The notes under the pieces: generated by a model
Seen by the model: the letters and a program-made list of their open reading frames with translations, nothing else
Databases searched by the model: none
What the model was told of the DNA's origin: nothing
Program-made: the position numbers and the translations under genes
Source: an uncultured Gammaproteobacteria bacterium
GTDB taxonomy: Bacteria; Pseudomonadota; Gammaproteobacteria; Steroidobacterales; GCA-2729495
Assembly (NCBI GenBank): GCA_937958785.1
Contig: CALGMY010000225.1
Coordinates: forward strand, 1-6,985
Length of the DNA stretch: 6,985 nucleotides
Direction: 5' to 3'
Shown here: positions 1 through 6,554 of the stretch, one piece after another
Layout of the letters: the number at the start of each line of letters is the position of its first letter
Position numbering within the stretch: the first letter of the stretch is position 1

Positions 1-1877
1 GTATCTACGCCGCTTACACCACGGGGCGGGGCCGGGTGTACATCCGCGCGCGGATCCATGTCGAGGAGATCGGGGACCGGGGTCGGGAGGCGCTGATCGT
101 CACCGAGCTGCCCTATCAGGTGAACAAGGCCCGGCTGATCGAGAAGATCGCCGAGCTGGTTCGCGAGAAGAAGGTCGAGGGCATCACCGAGCTGCGCGAC
201 GAATCGGACAAGGACGGCATGCGGGTCGTCATTGAGTTGCGCAAGGGCGAGGCTAGCGACGTCGTACTGAACAACCTCTACAAGCAGACGCCCCTCGAGA
301 CGGTCTTCGGCATCAACATGGTGGCGCTGCGAGACGGCCAGCCCCGCCTGTTCGACCTCAAGGGCCTGCTGGAGTGCTTCGTACGCCACCGGCGCGAGGT
401 CGTCACCCGCCGCACGGTGTTCGACCTGCGCAAGACCCGCGAGCGCGCCCACATCCTCGAAGGCCAGGCTGTTGCGCTGGCGAACATCGACGAGGTCATC
501 GCCGTCATCAAGGCTTCACCCACGCCGCCCGAGGCGCGGGAAGCCCTGACTACCCGCAGCTGGTCGCCTGGCGCCGTCCTGGAGATGCTCGCCCGGGCGG
601 GCAACGTCTCTACCCGTCCCGATGACGTCCCCGGCGACTTCGGGCCCGGCCCCGACGGTTATCGCCTGTCCGCGGCCCAGGCCCAGGCCATCCTCGACCT
701 GCGCCTGCAGCGCCTCACGGGTCTCGAGCAGGACAAGATCATCAGCGAGTACCAGGAACTCCTCGGCCGCATCCTGGAATTCACCGGGATACTGGCTGAC
801 CCGGCGAAGCTCATCGCGGTCATCCGGGCGGAACTTGCCGAAATCCGGGACAATTACGCCGATGCCCGCCGGACCGAGATCGTCCAGGTGCACTCCAGCC
901 TGGAGATCGAGGACCTCATCCCCGAGGAGGACGTGGTCGTGACGCTGTCCCATGGCGGCTACGCCAAGGCCCAGAGCGTCAGCGACTACCAGGTCCAGCG
1001 CCGGGGCGGCAAGGGCCGCTCGGCCACCAAGGTCAAGGACGAGGACTTCATCGACAAGCTCTTCGTTGCCAATACCCACGATACCCTGCTGTGCTTTACC
1101 AGCACGGGCAAGGTCTACTGGCTGAAGGTCTACGAGGTGCCCCGCGCCGGCCATGGCGCGCGCGGGCGCCCGATGGTCAACCTCCTGCCGCTGGAGGCTG
1201 GTGAGCGCATCAATGCCGTTCTGCCGGTGCGTCAGTTCACCGATCACAACTACATCTTCATGGCGACAAGCGATGGCACCGTGAAGAAGACGTCCCTCGA
1301 TGCCTTCTCGAGGCCGCGTACGGCCGGGATCCGGGCCATCGAGCTTCACGAGGGCGACCGGCTGGTCGACGTGGCCATCACCGACGGCGAATGCGACATC
1401 ATGCTTTGTGCCAGCTCCGGCAAGGCCATTCGCTTCCAGGAGTCTGACGTGCGCCCGATGGGCCGCACTGCCGCTGGCGTGCGGGGAATCCGGATGGGCG
1501 AGGGGGATGAGGTGATCGCGCTGCTGATCATCGGCCAGGGTGACGTGCTCACCGCTACGGCCAATGGCTACGGAAAGCGCACCGGCGTCAGCGAATTCCC
1601 CGTCCAGGGGCGGGGTGGCCAGGGCGTCATCGCCATCCAGACCAGTGATCGGAACGGGCGAATGGTCGGCGCCATACAAGTCCGTGACGAGGACGAAATC
1701 GTACTCATCAGCTCGGGTGGCACGCTCGTGCGAACGCCGGTCACCGACGTCTCCCAGCAGGGCCGCAACACCCAGGGCGTCCGCCTGATCCGGCTCGACG
1801 ACTCCGACCGGCTGGTCGGCCTCGACCGGATCGTTCCCGAGGCCGATGGCGGCGACGAGGACGAACCGGCTGCCTGA
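1..1877 (+). CDS. gyrA: DNA gyrase subunit A, C-terminal part (5' end outside window)
   Basis: Subunit A of DNA gyrase, the cytoplasmic A2B2 topoisomerase II that introduces negative supercoils using ATP. The reading frame is open from position 3 to the TGA at 1875-1877, giving 624 residues. The first visible residue corresponds to about residue 229 of E. coli GyrA: the conserved PYQVNKARLIEKI stretch places its Lys (fragment residue 42) at E. coli Lys270, and the GyrA-box QRRGGKG (996-1016, fragment residues 332-338) falls exactly at E. coli 560-566, so there is no net indel between them. The active-site Tyr and the quinolone-resistance region lie upstream of the window. Up to about 890 is the end of the breakage-reunion core and its coiled coil; the rest is the beta-pinwheel DNA-wrapping domain, with repeated blade motifs such as RTAAGVRGIR and GRNTQGVRLIR. 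The GyrA-box and the pinwheel argue for GyrA rather than ParC. The acidic tail after the last blade is short, ending GGDEDEPAA. Confidence 0.98.
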   Translation, partial: IYAAYTTGRGRVYIRARIHVEEIGDRGREALIVTELPYQVNKARLIEKIAELVREKKVEGITELRDESDKDGMRVVIELRKGEASDVVLNNLYKQTPLETVFGINMVALRDGQPRLFDLKGLLECFVRHRREVVTRRTVFDLRKTRERAHILEGQAVALANIDEVIAVIKASPTPPEAREALTTRSWSPGAVLEMLARAGNVSTRPDDVPGDFGPGPDGYRLSAAQAQAILDLRLQRLTGLEQDKIISEYQELLGRILEFTGILADPAKLIAVIRAELAEIRDNYADARRTEIVQVHSSLEIEDLIPEEDVVVTLSHGGYAKAQSVSDYQVQRRGGKGRSATKVKDEDFIDKLFVANTHDTLLCFTSTGKVYWLKVYEVPRAGHGARGRPMVNLLPLEAGERINAVLPVRQFTDHNYIFMATSDGTVKKTSLDAFSRPRTAGIRAIELHEGDRLVDVAITDGECDIMLCASSGKAIRFQESDVRPMGRTAAGVRGIRMGEGDEVIALLIIGQGDVLTATANGYGKRTGVSEFPVQGRGGQGVIAIQTSDRNGRMVGAIQVRDEDEIVLISSGGTLVRTPVTDVSQQGRNTQGVRLIRLDDSDRLVGLDRIVPEADGGDEDEPAA

Positions 1878-1915
1878 TCCCGGGCTGCCGCTTGAACGTA
1901 TTCAACCAACCTACC

Positions 1916-1920
1916 GAGAG
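1916..1920 (+). promoter_or_regulatory. Ribosome binding site of serC
   Basis: GAGAG lies 6 nt before the ATG at 1927, a weak but well-spaced Shine-Dalgarno match. It supports the ATG at 1927 over in-frame codons further upstream, which would fall inside the end of gyrA. The 49-nt gyrA-serC gap shows no T-tract terminator. Confidence 0.55.
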
Positions 1921-1926
1921 ATCCAG

Positions 1927-3009
1927 ATGGCAAGGGTTTTCAATTTCAGCGCGGGTCCCGCCGCGCTGCCGCTCGATGTACTGCTGAAGGCCCAGGCCGA
2001 GCTCGTCGACTGGCAGGGCTCCGGCATGTCGGTGATGGAGGTCAGCCACCGCAGCAAGGCCTTCATCAAGGTTGCCGAGCAGGCCGAGGCCGACCTGCGT
2101 GAGCTCATGAATATCCCGCAGGAGTACGCCGTGCTGTTCCTGCAGGGCGGGGCGACGACCCACTTCGCGCTGTTGCCGATGAACCTGGCGGCGCCCGATC
2201 AGTCCTTGGACTACCTCGTGACGGGCAGCTGGTCCAAGAAGGCAAGCAAGGAAGCTTCCGTCGTCCGCAAGGTTGGAATCGTGGCGGATGGCGCGGCGAG
2301 CAACTACATGGACGTGCCGGATCGCCAGGGCTGGAAGCTAAATCCGGATGCCGCCTATTTCCACTACTGCGCCAACGAGACCATCAGCGGTCTCGAGATC
2401 CATGCGCCGCCGGCGGCAGGGCCGGTGCCGGTCGTGGCAGACATGTCGTCCACCATCCTCTCCCGGCCCGTCGACGTAACGAAGTTCGGCGTCATTTACG
2501 CCGGTGCGCAGAAGAATATCGGCCCTTCAGGCATCGTGATCCTGATCGTCCGCAAGGACCTCCTCGAGCGGGCGCCCGCCGGGTTGCCACCGATTCTCAA
2601 GTACTCAGCCCACGCGGCCGAAGGCTCCATGCTCAACACCCCGCCGACCTTCGGCTGGTACATCGCCGGTCTGGTCTTCGCCTGGCTCAAGCAGCAGGGT
2701 GGCCTGAGCGCCATCGCCGAGATCAACCGCCGTAAGGCGGAGCGGCTCTACCAGGCGATCGATAACTCCGGCTTCTATGCGAACCCGGTGGCCAAGCCTT
2801 ACAGGTCGTGGATGAACGTGCCGTTCACGCTGCCCCGCGAGGAACTCGACGCCGAATTCCTCAAGGCCGCAGAGCGTGCCGGGCTGACCAACCTCAAGGG
2901 TCACCGCTCCGTGGGCGGCATGCGGGCCAGCATCTACAACGCCATGACCGAGGACGGGGTCGTGGCTCTCGTGGACTTCATGGCCGACTTCCAGAAGCGG
3001 CACGGCTGA
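1927..3009 (+). CDS. serC: Phosphoserine aminotransferase (SerC)
   Basis: A PLP-dependent class V aminotransferase that converts 3-phosphohydroxypyruvate plus glutamate to O-phosphoserine and 2-oxoglutarate, the second step of serine synthesis. The same enzyme acts in the PdxB-dependent pyridoxine route where that exists. The predicted protein has 360 residues, against 362 in E. coli. It starts with the family signature FNFSAGPAALP (residues 5-15). It keeps His41-Arg42 in EVSHRSK (phosphate-binding pair in E. coli SerC), a GGATTHF loop, and GAQKNIGPSG, whose Lys196 matches the PLP Schiff-base lysine (E. coli Lys198). The C-terminal GHRSVGGMRASIYNA is also typical. The start follows a GAGAG site 6 nt upstream. 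The gene sits 49 nt after gyrA and 35 nt before a 3-phosphoglycerate dehydrogenase, which makes its own substrate. Its stop codon forms the loop of a perfect hairpin. No truncation or frameshift is seen. Confidence 0.97.
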   Translation: MARVFNFSAGPAALPLDVLLKAQAELVDWQGSGMSVMEVSHRSKAFIKVAEQAEADLRELMNIPQEYAVLFLQGGATTHFALLPMNLAAPDQSLDYLVTGSWSKKASKEASVVRKVGIVADGAASNYMDVPDRQGWKLNPDAAYFHYCANETISGLEIHAPPAAGPVPVVADMSSTILSRPVDVTKFGVIYAGAQKNIGPSGIVILIVRKDLLERAPAGLPPILKYSAHAAEGSMLNTPPTFGWYIAGLVFAWLKQQGGLSAIAEINRRKAERLYQAIDNSGFYANPVAKPYRSWMNVPFTLPREELDAEFLKAAERAGLTNLKGHRSVGGMRASIYNAMTEDGVVALVDFMADFQKRHG

Positions 3010-3016
3010 GCCGTGC
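3000..3016 (+). other. Perfect inverted repeat with the serC stop codon as its loop
   Basis: GCACGGC (3000-3006) and GCCGTGC (3010-3016) are exact reverse complements. They are separated only by TGA (3007-3009), the serC stop codon, so the RNA could fold into a 7-bp GC-rich stem with a 3-nt loop. No run of T follows, so a standard intrinsic terminator is unlikely. It could be an mRNA-stabilising or processing hairpin between serC and the next gene, or chance in GC-rich DNA. The repeat is directly visible; any function is inference. Confidence 0.55.
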
Positions 3017-3032
3017 GCCAATCCATCACGAC

Positions 3033-3038
3033 AAGGGA
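3033..3038 (+). promoter_or_regulatory. Ribosome binding site of serA-like gene, deciding a GTG start
   Basis: AAGGGA lies 6 nt before the GTG at 3045. The reading frame is open back into serC, but this is the only well-placed site, and starting here gives an N-terminus (TTKQTFKILTLN) that runs straight into the first strand of the substrate-binding domain. GTG is therefore taken as the start. Confidence 0.7.
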
Positions 3039-3044
3039 ATTCGA

Positions 3045-4247
3045 GTGACTACCAAACAGACCTTCAAGATCCTCACCCTCAACAGTATTTCGGTCGAGGG
3101 CCTGCGGCGCCTGCCGCGCGAGCGTTACGAGATTGCCTCGGAGATCGGACATCCGGATGCCATCATGGTCCGTTCGGCCAAGATGCACGATATGACACTG
3201 CCGGACTCCGTGCTCGCGGTGGCCCGTGCCGGTGCAGGCGTCAACAACGTGCCCGTCGCCGCCCTGACCAAGCGCGGCATTCCGGTCTTCAACGCACCCG
3301 GGGCCAACGCCAACGCCGTGAAGGAGCTCGTTCTGGCCGGCATGCTGCTCGGTGCCCGCAACCTCTGCCAGGCCTGGAACTTCGTCGAGCACCTGAAGGA
3401 GGAGGGCGCCGCGCTGGACAAGGCCGTCGAGGCAGGCAAGAAGCAGTTCGTCGGCTTCGAACTCCCCGGGCGTACGCTGGGGGTAGTCGGCCTTGGCGCC
3501 ATCGGCGTGCAGGTCGCCAACGCCGCGCTCGCCCTCGGGATGCGGGTGGTGGGCTTCGACCCCCAGATCACGGTCGAGAGGGCCTGGCAGCTTTCGTCGG
3601 CAGTGGAGCAGGCGCGCAGCCTCGACGAGCTCTTCAGCCGCGCCGACTTCGTTACGGTCCACGTGCCGTTGCTGGACGCCACGCGGGCCCTGGTGAACGA
3701 GGCCCGCATCCGGCTGATGCCGGACAATGCCATCGTGCTCAATTTCGCCCGCGGCGAGATCGTGGACGAGGTGGCCATAAGGTCTGCCCTCGAGTCCGGC
3801 AAGCTCACGGCCTACGTGTGCGACTTCCCGAGCCGCGCCCTGATCGGTAACCCTCGCGTCGTGGCCCTGCCGCACCTCGGTGCCTCCACCCACGAGGCGG
3901 AGACCAACTGTGCGGTGATGGTGGCCGATAACCTGCGGGCTTACCTCGAGGACGGCACCATCCGCTACTCAGTCAACTTTCCCGAGGCTGACGTGCCCCG
4001 GACCGCCGCCCACCGTATCGCCATTGCCAATGCCAACGTACCCAACATGGTCGGCCAGATTTCCACCTGTCTCGGTGATGCAGGCCTCAACATAGCGGAC
4101 CTGCTCAACAAGTCCCGCGGTGAGGTTGCCTACACCCTGGTGGATCTCGAAGGCACCATCACCGAGGCCACGCTGGCCCGGATCCGGGCCATTGCAGGCG
4201 TACTCTCGGTCCGCGACCTCGGGCCGGGCGGTACTGCCCGGGCCTGA
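3045..4247 (+). CDS. serA: D-3-phosphoglycerate dehydrogenase, short ACT-domain type
   Basis: An NAD-dependent D-isomer 2-hydroxyacid dehydrogenase expected to oxidise 3-phosphoglycerate to 3-phosphohydroxypyruvate, the first step of serine synthesis and the source of the SerC substrate. The protein has 400 residues from a GTG start, the short form without the extra domain of long PGDHs. The nucleotide-binding region has GLGAIG (Gly149, Gly151, Gly154) followed by Asp172 in GFDPQ, which suggests NAD. Catalytic-type Arg236 (FARGEIVDE) and His277 (LPHLGAST) are present, but the DVFxxEP segment that normally carries the catalytic Glu reads CDFPSRA, with Arg264 in the Glu position. A C-terminal ACT domain (about 322-393) keeps Asn331 and Asn349 at positions matching serine-binding residues of E. 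coli SerA, while the His344 position is Asn329, so serine feedback is possible but unproven. The gene lies 35 nt after serC and 13 nt before the first candidate pheA start. The family is sure; 3-phosphoglycerate specificity rests on the ACT domain and the serC neighbour. Confidence 0.9.
   Translation: MTTKQTFKILTLNSISVEGLRRLPRERYEIASEIGHPDAIMVRSAKMHDMTLPDSVLAVARAGAGVNNVPVAALTKRGIPVFNAPGANANAVKELVLAGMLLGARNLCQAWNFVEHLKEEGAALDKAVEAGKKQFVGFELPGRTLGVVGLGAIGVQVANAALALGMRVVGFDPQITVERAWQLSSAVEQARSLDELFSRADFVTVHVPLLDATRALVNEARIRLMPDNAIVLNFARGEIVDEVAIRSALESGKLTAYVCDFPSRALIGNPRVVALPHLGASTHEAETNCAVMVADNLRAYLEDGTIRYSVNFPEADVPRTAAHRIAIANANVPNMVGQISTCLGDAGLNIADLLNKSRGEVAYTLVDLEGTITEATLARIRAIAGVLSVRDLGPGGTARA
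4222..4244 (+). other. GC-rich stem-loop at the end of the serA-like gene
   Basis: CCGGGC (4224-4229) pairs with GCCCGG (4236-4241) across a 6-nt loop. GG (4222-4223) and CC (4243-4244) can extend the stem past one bulged G. It ends immediately before the TGA at 4245-4247 and is not followed by a T-tract, so it does not look like an intrinsic terminator. Being inside GC-rich coding sequence, it may be incidental. Confidence 0.3.
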
Positions 4248-4260
4248 TCGGGTCTCCTCG

Positions 4261-5385
4261 ATGAAGAAGCCGGCACGCAAGGCGGCAGCGAAACGGGGAC
4301 GCGCAGTGCCTGGCCTCGGGCAGCTGCGTGCCCGCATCGACGCCGTCGACGAGCGCATACAGTCCCTGATCGCCGAACGGGCCCGCCTTGCCCAGCAGGT
4401 TGCGCTCGTGAAGGGCGCCGGCTCCGCCGCCGACTATTACCGCCCTGAGCGTGAGGTAGCGGTGCTCCGCGGCGTGATCGAGCGCAACAAGGGCCCGTTG
4501 ACCGACGAGGAGATGGTCAGGCTTTTCCGCGAGATCATGTCGGCGTGCCTCGCCCAGGAGGAGCCGATGAAGGTCGGCTACCTGGGTCCGGAAGGCACCT
4601 TCAGCCAGTCTGCCGTCTACAAGTATTTCGGGCATTCCGTCCGCGCCCTTCCGCTGGGTATGATCGACGAGGTGTTCGCCGAGGTCGAGTCCGGCGCCGC
4701 CGACTTCGGCGTCGTACCGGTCGAGAACTCGACCGAGGGTACCGTCAACCACACCCTGGACATGTTCCTGGGGTCGCCGCTCAAGATCTGCGGCGAGGTT
4801 GAGATGCGGATCCGCCAGCACCTGCTGGGCCGGATGACCCGGCTTGAGGACGTTGCCCGGGTGAGCGCCCATCCGCAGTCCCTGGCCCAGTGCCGCGGGT
4901 GGCTGCGGGAATTCCTGCCCCAGGTCGAATTGCACCCGGCGAGCAGCAATGCCGAGGGCGCCCGTCGGGCCAGGGACGAGGACGGCACGGCTGCGATCGC
5001 CGGCGATGCCGCCGCCGAGGTCTATGGCCTCACCAAGCTGGTGGCCGACATCGAGGACCGTCCCGACAACACCACGCGCTTCCTGGTCATCGGACGGAAG
5101 CTCCTGGACCCGAGCGGCGGTGACAAGACCAGCCTCCTGCTGTCTGCCAAGGACACGGCTGATGCCGGGGCCCTGCAGAAGCTGCTCGCGCCCCTGGCGG
5201 AGCACAAGGTCAACATGACCCGCATCGAATCCCGACCCTCGCGCCGCCGGAAGTGGGACTACGTCTTCTTCGTGGACATCGACGGACATGCCGGTGACCG
5301 CAACGTGGCAGCCGCGCTCGCCAAGCTGCGGCGCCGGGCCCAGCTGTTCCGCGTTCTCGGGTCCTATCCGAAGGCGGTACTCTGA
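4261..5385 (+). CDS. pheA: Bifunctional chorismate mutase/prephenate dehydratase (P-protein)
   Basis: Converts chorismate to prephenate and then to phenylpyruvate, the committed branch to phenylalanine. From the ATG at 4261 the protein has 374 residues. An AroQ-type chorismate mutase domain (about 17-95) shows LRARIDAVDERI, AERARLA and YYRPERE, keeping the expected active-site Arg and Glu positions. The prephenate dehydratase domain begins at Met103 (MKVGYLGPEGTFSQ) and holds VPVENSTEG and the catalytic TTRF motif (Thr272). A C-terminal ACT domain carries ESRP (323-326) and GALQ (303-306, GALV in E. coli); these motifs bind phenylalanine, so feedback inhibition is likely. The first 18 residues (MKKPARKAAAKRGRAVPG) are basic and lie before the conserved fold. 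A GTG at 4306 with a better ribosome site would remove most of them, giving 359 residues. No phenylalanine leader peptide or attenuator fits in the 13-nt gap upstream. Confidence 0.96.
   Translation: MKKPARKAAAKRGRAVPGLGQLRARIDAVDERIQSLIAERARLAQQVALVKGAGSAADYYRPEREVAVLRGVIERNKGPLTDEEMVRLFREIMSACLAQEEPMKVGYLGPEGTFSQSAVYKYFGHSVRALPLGMIDEVFAEVESGAADFGVVPVENSTEGTVNHTLDMFLGSPLKICGEVEMRIRQHLLGRMTRLEDVARVSAHPQSLAQCRGWLREFLPQVELHPASSNAEGARRARDEDGTAAIAGDAAAEVYGLTKLVADIEDRPDNTTRFLVIGRKLLDPSGGDKTSLLLSAKDTADAGALQKLLAPLAEHKVNMTRIESRPSRRRKWDYVFFVDIDGHAGDRNVAAALAKLRRRAQLFRVLGSYPKAVL
4295..4299 (+). promoter_or_regulatory. Possible ribosome binding site for an alternative pheA start at 4306
   Basis: GGGGA is 6 nt before an in-frame GTG at 4306 (Val16 of the longer form). 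The ATG at 4261 has no clear purine-rich site: the bases before it read GATCGGGTCTCCTCG. The shorter start would still retain the whole chorismate mutase domain. The choice is unresolved. Confidence 0.35.
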
Positions 5386-5387
5386 CC

Positions 5388-5406
5388 GTCCTCCGGCAGC
5401 CGGGAC
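5388..5406 (+). other. Short stem-loop in the pheA-hisC gap
   Basis: CCGG (5393-5396) and CCGG (5400-5403) can pair across a 3-nt CAG loop. GTC (5388-5390) can then pair with GAC (5404-5406) past a 2-nt bulge. The structure would cover GGGA (5402-5405), the only weak ribosome-site candidate before the hisC ATG at 5415, so it could lower hisC translation. It is short, and chance is a fair alternative. Confidence 0.25.
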
Positions 5407-5414
5407 CACCGCCC

Positions 5415-6554
5415 ATGCCCCACAATCCTGACTTCACCGCCCTGGTTCCGCCGGGTGTGCGGGGCCTTCTGCCCTACGTGCCCGGCATGCCCATGGGCGA
5501 GCTCAAGCGCCGCCATGGCCTCGGCCGGGTGATCAAGCTCGCCTCGAACGAGAATCCGCTGGGACCTGCCCCCGCGAGTCTCGCCGCGCTCGGGGCAGGC
5601 CTGGGGGACCTGGCCCGGTACCCGGACGGTGCTGCCTACGAACTGAAGCAGGGCCTGGCAGCGCACCTCGGGGTCGAGCCTTCCTGCCTGACGGTCGGCA
5701 ACGGCTCCAACGAGATCCTCTCAATCATCGCGGAGACCTTCCTCGGCCCCGACGACGAGGCGGTGCATGCCGACCACGCGTTTCTCGTGTACGCGCTGGC
5801 CATCCAGGCCACCGGTGCCCGGGCCCGGGTCGCTCCAGCGAACGGCCCGGATCGTGAACAGCCGTTCGGGCACTCCCTCGGGGCACTCGCCGGCCACGTG
5901 GGCCAGCGCACGCGCCTTGTGTTCATCGCCAACCCGAACAACCCCACGGGGACCTGGCTGGAACCCGGTCCACTGCGCGAGTTCATCGCGAGCCTCCCCC
6001 CGCAGGTACTCGTCGTCCTCGATGAGGCCTACCTCGAGTACATGCCCGACTCCGCGCATTGCAATTCCCTGGCCTGGCTGCCGTCCCACCCTAACCTGAT
6101 CGTCTGCCGCACGTTTTCAAAGATGCATGGCCTGGCGGGGCTCCGGGTGGGCTATGCGGTGAGCCACCCGGATCTCGCGGAACTTCTGAACCGGGTACGC
6201 CAGCCGTTCAATGTGAATGCCCTCGGGCAGGTCGCGGCCCTGGCCGCGCTGGGTGACAAGGGGCACGTTGCCCGGTCCTTGCAGGCGAATGCCCAGGGCA
6301 TGGCGCTGCTCCGGCCGGGGCTCGAGGCCCTGGGCTGGACCGTGCCGCCGTCCGCCGGGAATTTCCTGCTGGCAGACACCGGTGGACCGGCCGGGCCCTG
6401 GTACGACGGACTGCTGCGTAAGGGGATCATCGTGCGGCCGGTGGCCAACTACGGGCTCCCCCGGCACCTGCGGATCACGATCGGCCTGCCGGATGAGAAC
6501 GCCGCGCTACTCGAGGCGCTGGCCGAACTCCACCAGACAGGGGTGGTCGTATGA
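5415..6554 (+). CDS. hisC: Histidinol-phosphate aminotransferase, HisC family (possibly aromatic aminotransferase)
   Basis: A PLP-dependent fold-type I aminotransferase of 379 residues. HisC transaminates imidazole-acetol phosphate with glutamate to make histidinol phosphate; several family members also use phenylpyruvate and 4-hydroxyphenylpyruvate. The N-terminus has the HisC signature LLPYVPG followed by GELKRR, then LASNENPLG and RYPDG. Cofactor residues are visible: NPNNPTG (173-179), Asp203 and Tyr206 in LDEAYLEY, and the Schiff-base Lys236 in TFSKMHGLAGLRVGY. Arg353 in LRITIG is the usual carboxylate-binding arginine. The ATG at 5415 leaves the conserved N-terminal motif intact, but its ribosome site is weak (GGGA, 9 nt away), so coupling to pheA translation is likely. 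No other his gene is in the window; its place between pheA and aroA is that of the Pseudomonas hisC2 gene and favours a role in aromatic amino acid synthesis. The TGA overlaps the aroA ATG. Confidence 0.93.
   Translation: MPHNPDFTALVPPGVRGLLPYVPGMPMGELKRRHGLGRVIKLASNENPLGPAPASLAALGAGLGDLARYPDGAAYELKQGLAAHLGVEPSCLTVGNGSNEILSIIAETFLGPDDEAVHADHAFLVYALAIQATGARARVAPANGPDREQPFGHSLGALAGHVGQRTRLVFIANPNNPTGTWLEPGPLREFIASLPPQVLVVLDEAYLEYMPDSAHCNSLAWLPSHPNLIVCRTFSKMHGLAGLRVGYAVSHPDLAELLNRVRQPFNVNALGQVAALAALGDKGHVARSLQANAQGMALLRPGLEALGWTVPPSAGNFLLADTGGPAGPWYDGLLRKGIIVRPVANYGLPRHLRITIGLPDENAALLEALAELHQTGVVV
6539..6543 (+). promoter_or_regulatory. Ribosome binding site of aroA, inside the end of hisC
   Basis: AGGGG lies 7 nt before the ATG at 6551. 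The ATG overlaps the hisC stop in an ATGA arrangement, the usual sign of translational coupling. It favours 6551 over the in-frame ATG at 6563, which would drop the first four residues. Confidence 0.65.

Noticed and set aside
516..1679. Long antisense open frame (387 codons) opposite gyrA
   Set aside because: It lies wholly opposite the well-conserved GyrA coding sequence. Long antisense frames are expected in G+C-rich genes, and its translation is low-complexity in style with no recognisable domain.
1892..1905. TTGAA-CGTA-TTCAA inverted repeat in the gyrA-serC gap, as a terminator or as a -35 promoter element
   Set aside because: The stem is only 5 bp and A/T-rich with no T-tract. No -10-like hexamer lies about 17 nt downstream of the TTGAAC.
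1846..1926. Upstream extension of serC to an ATG inside gyrA
   Set aside because: The SerC family signature begins right after the ATG at 1927, and the extension has no family match and overlaps gyrA.
2808..3044. Upstream extension of the serA-like frame into serC
   Set aside because: It would overlap the serC coding region for about 200 bases and adds residues unlike any dehydrogenase; the GTG at 3045 has a proper ribosome site.
2934..3893. Antisense open frame (319 codons) opposite the serA-like gene
   Set aside because: It overlaps a clear dehydrogenase on the other strand and its His/Gly-rich translation matches no family I know.
4248..4260. A phenylalanine leader peptide or attenuator before pheA
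   Set aside because: Only 13 nt separate the upstream stop from the first candidate start, with no Phe-codon run and no T-tract hairpin.
4159..5409. Long antisense open frame (416 codons) opposite pheA
   Set aside because: It mirrors the codon pattern of pheA, has no recognisable motif and no ribosome site; it is best explained as a shadow of the real gene.
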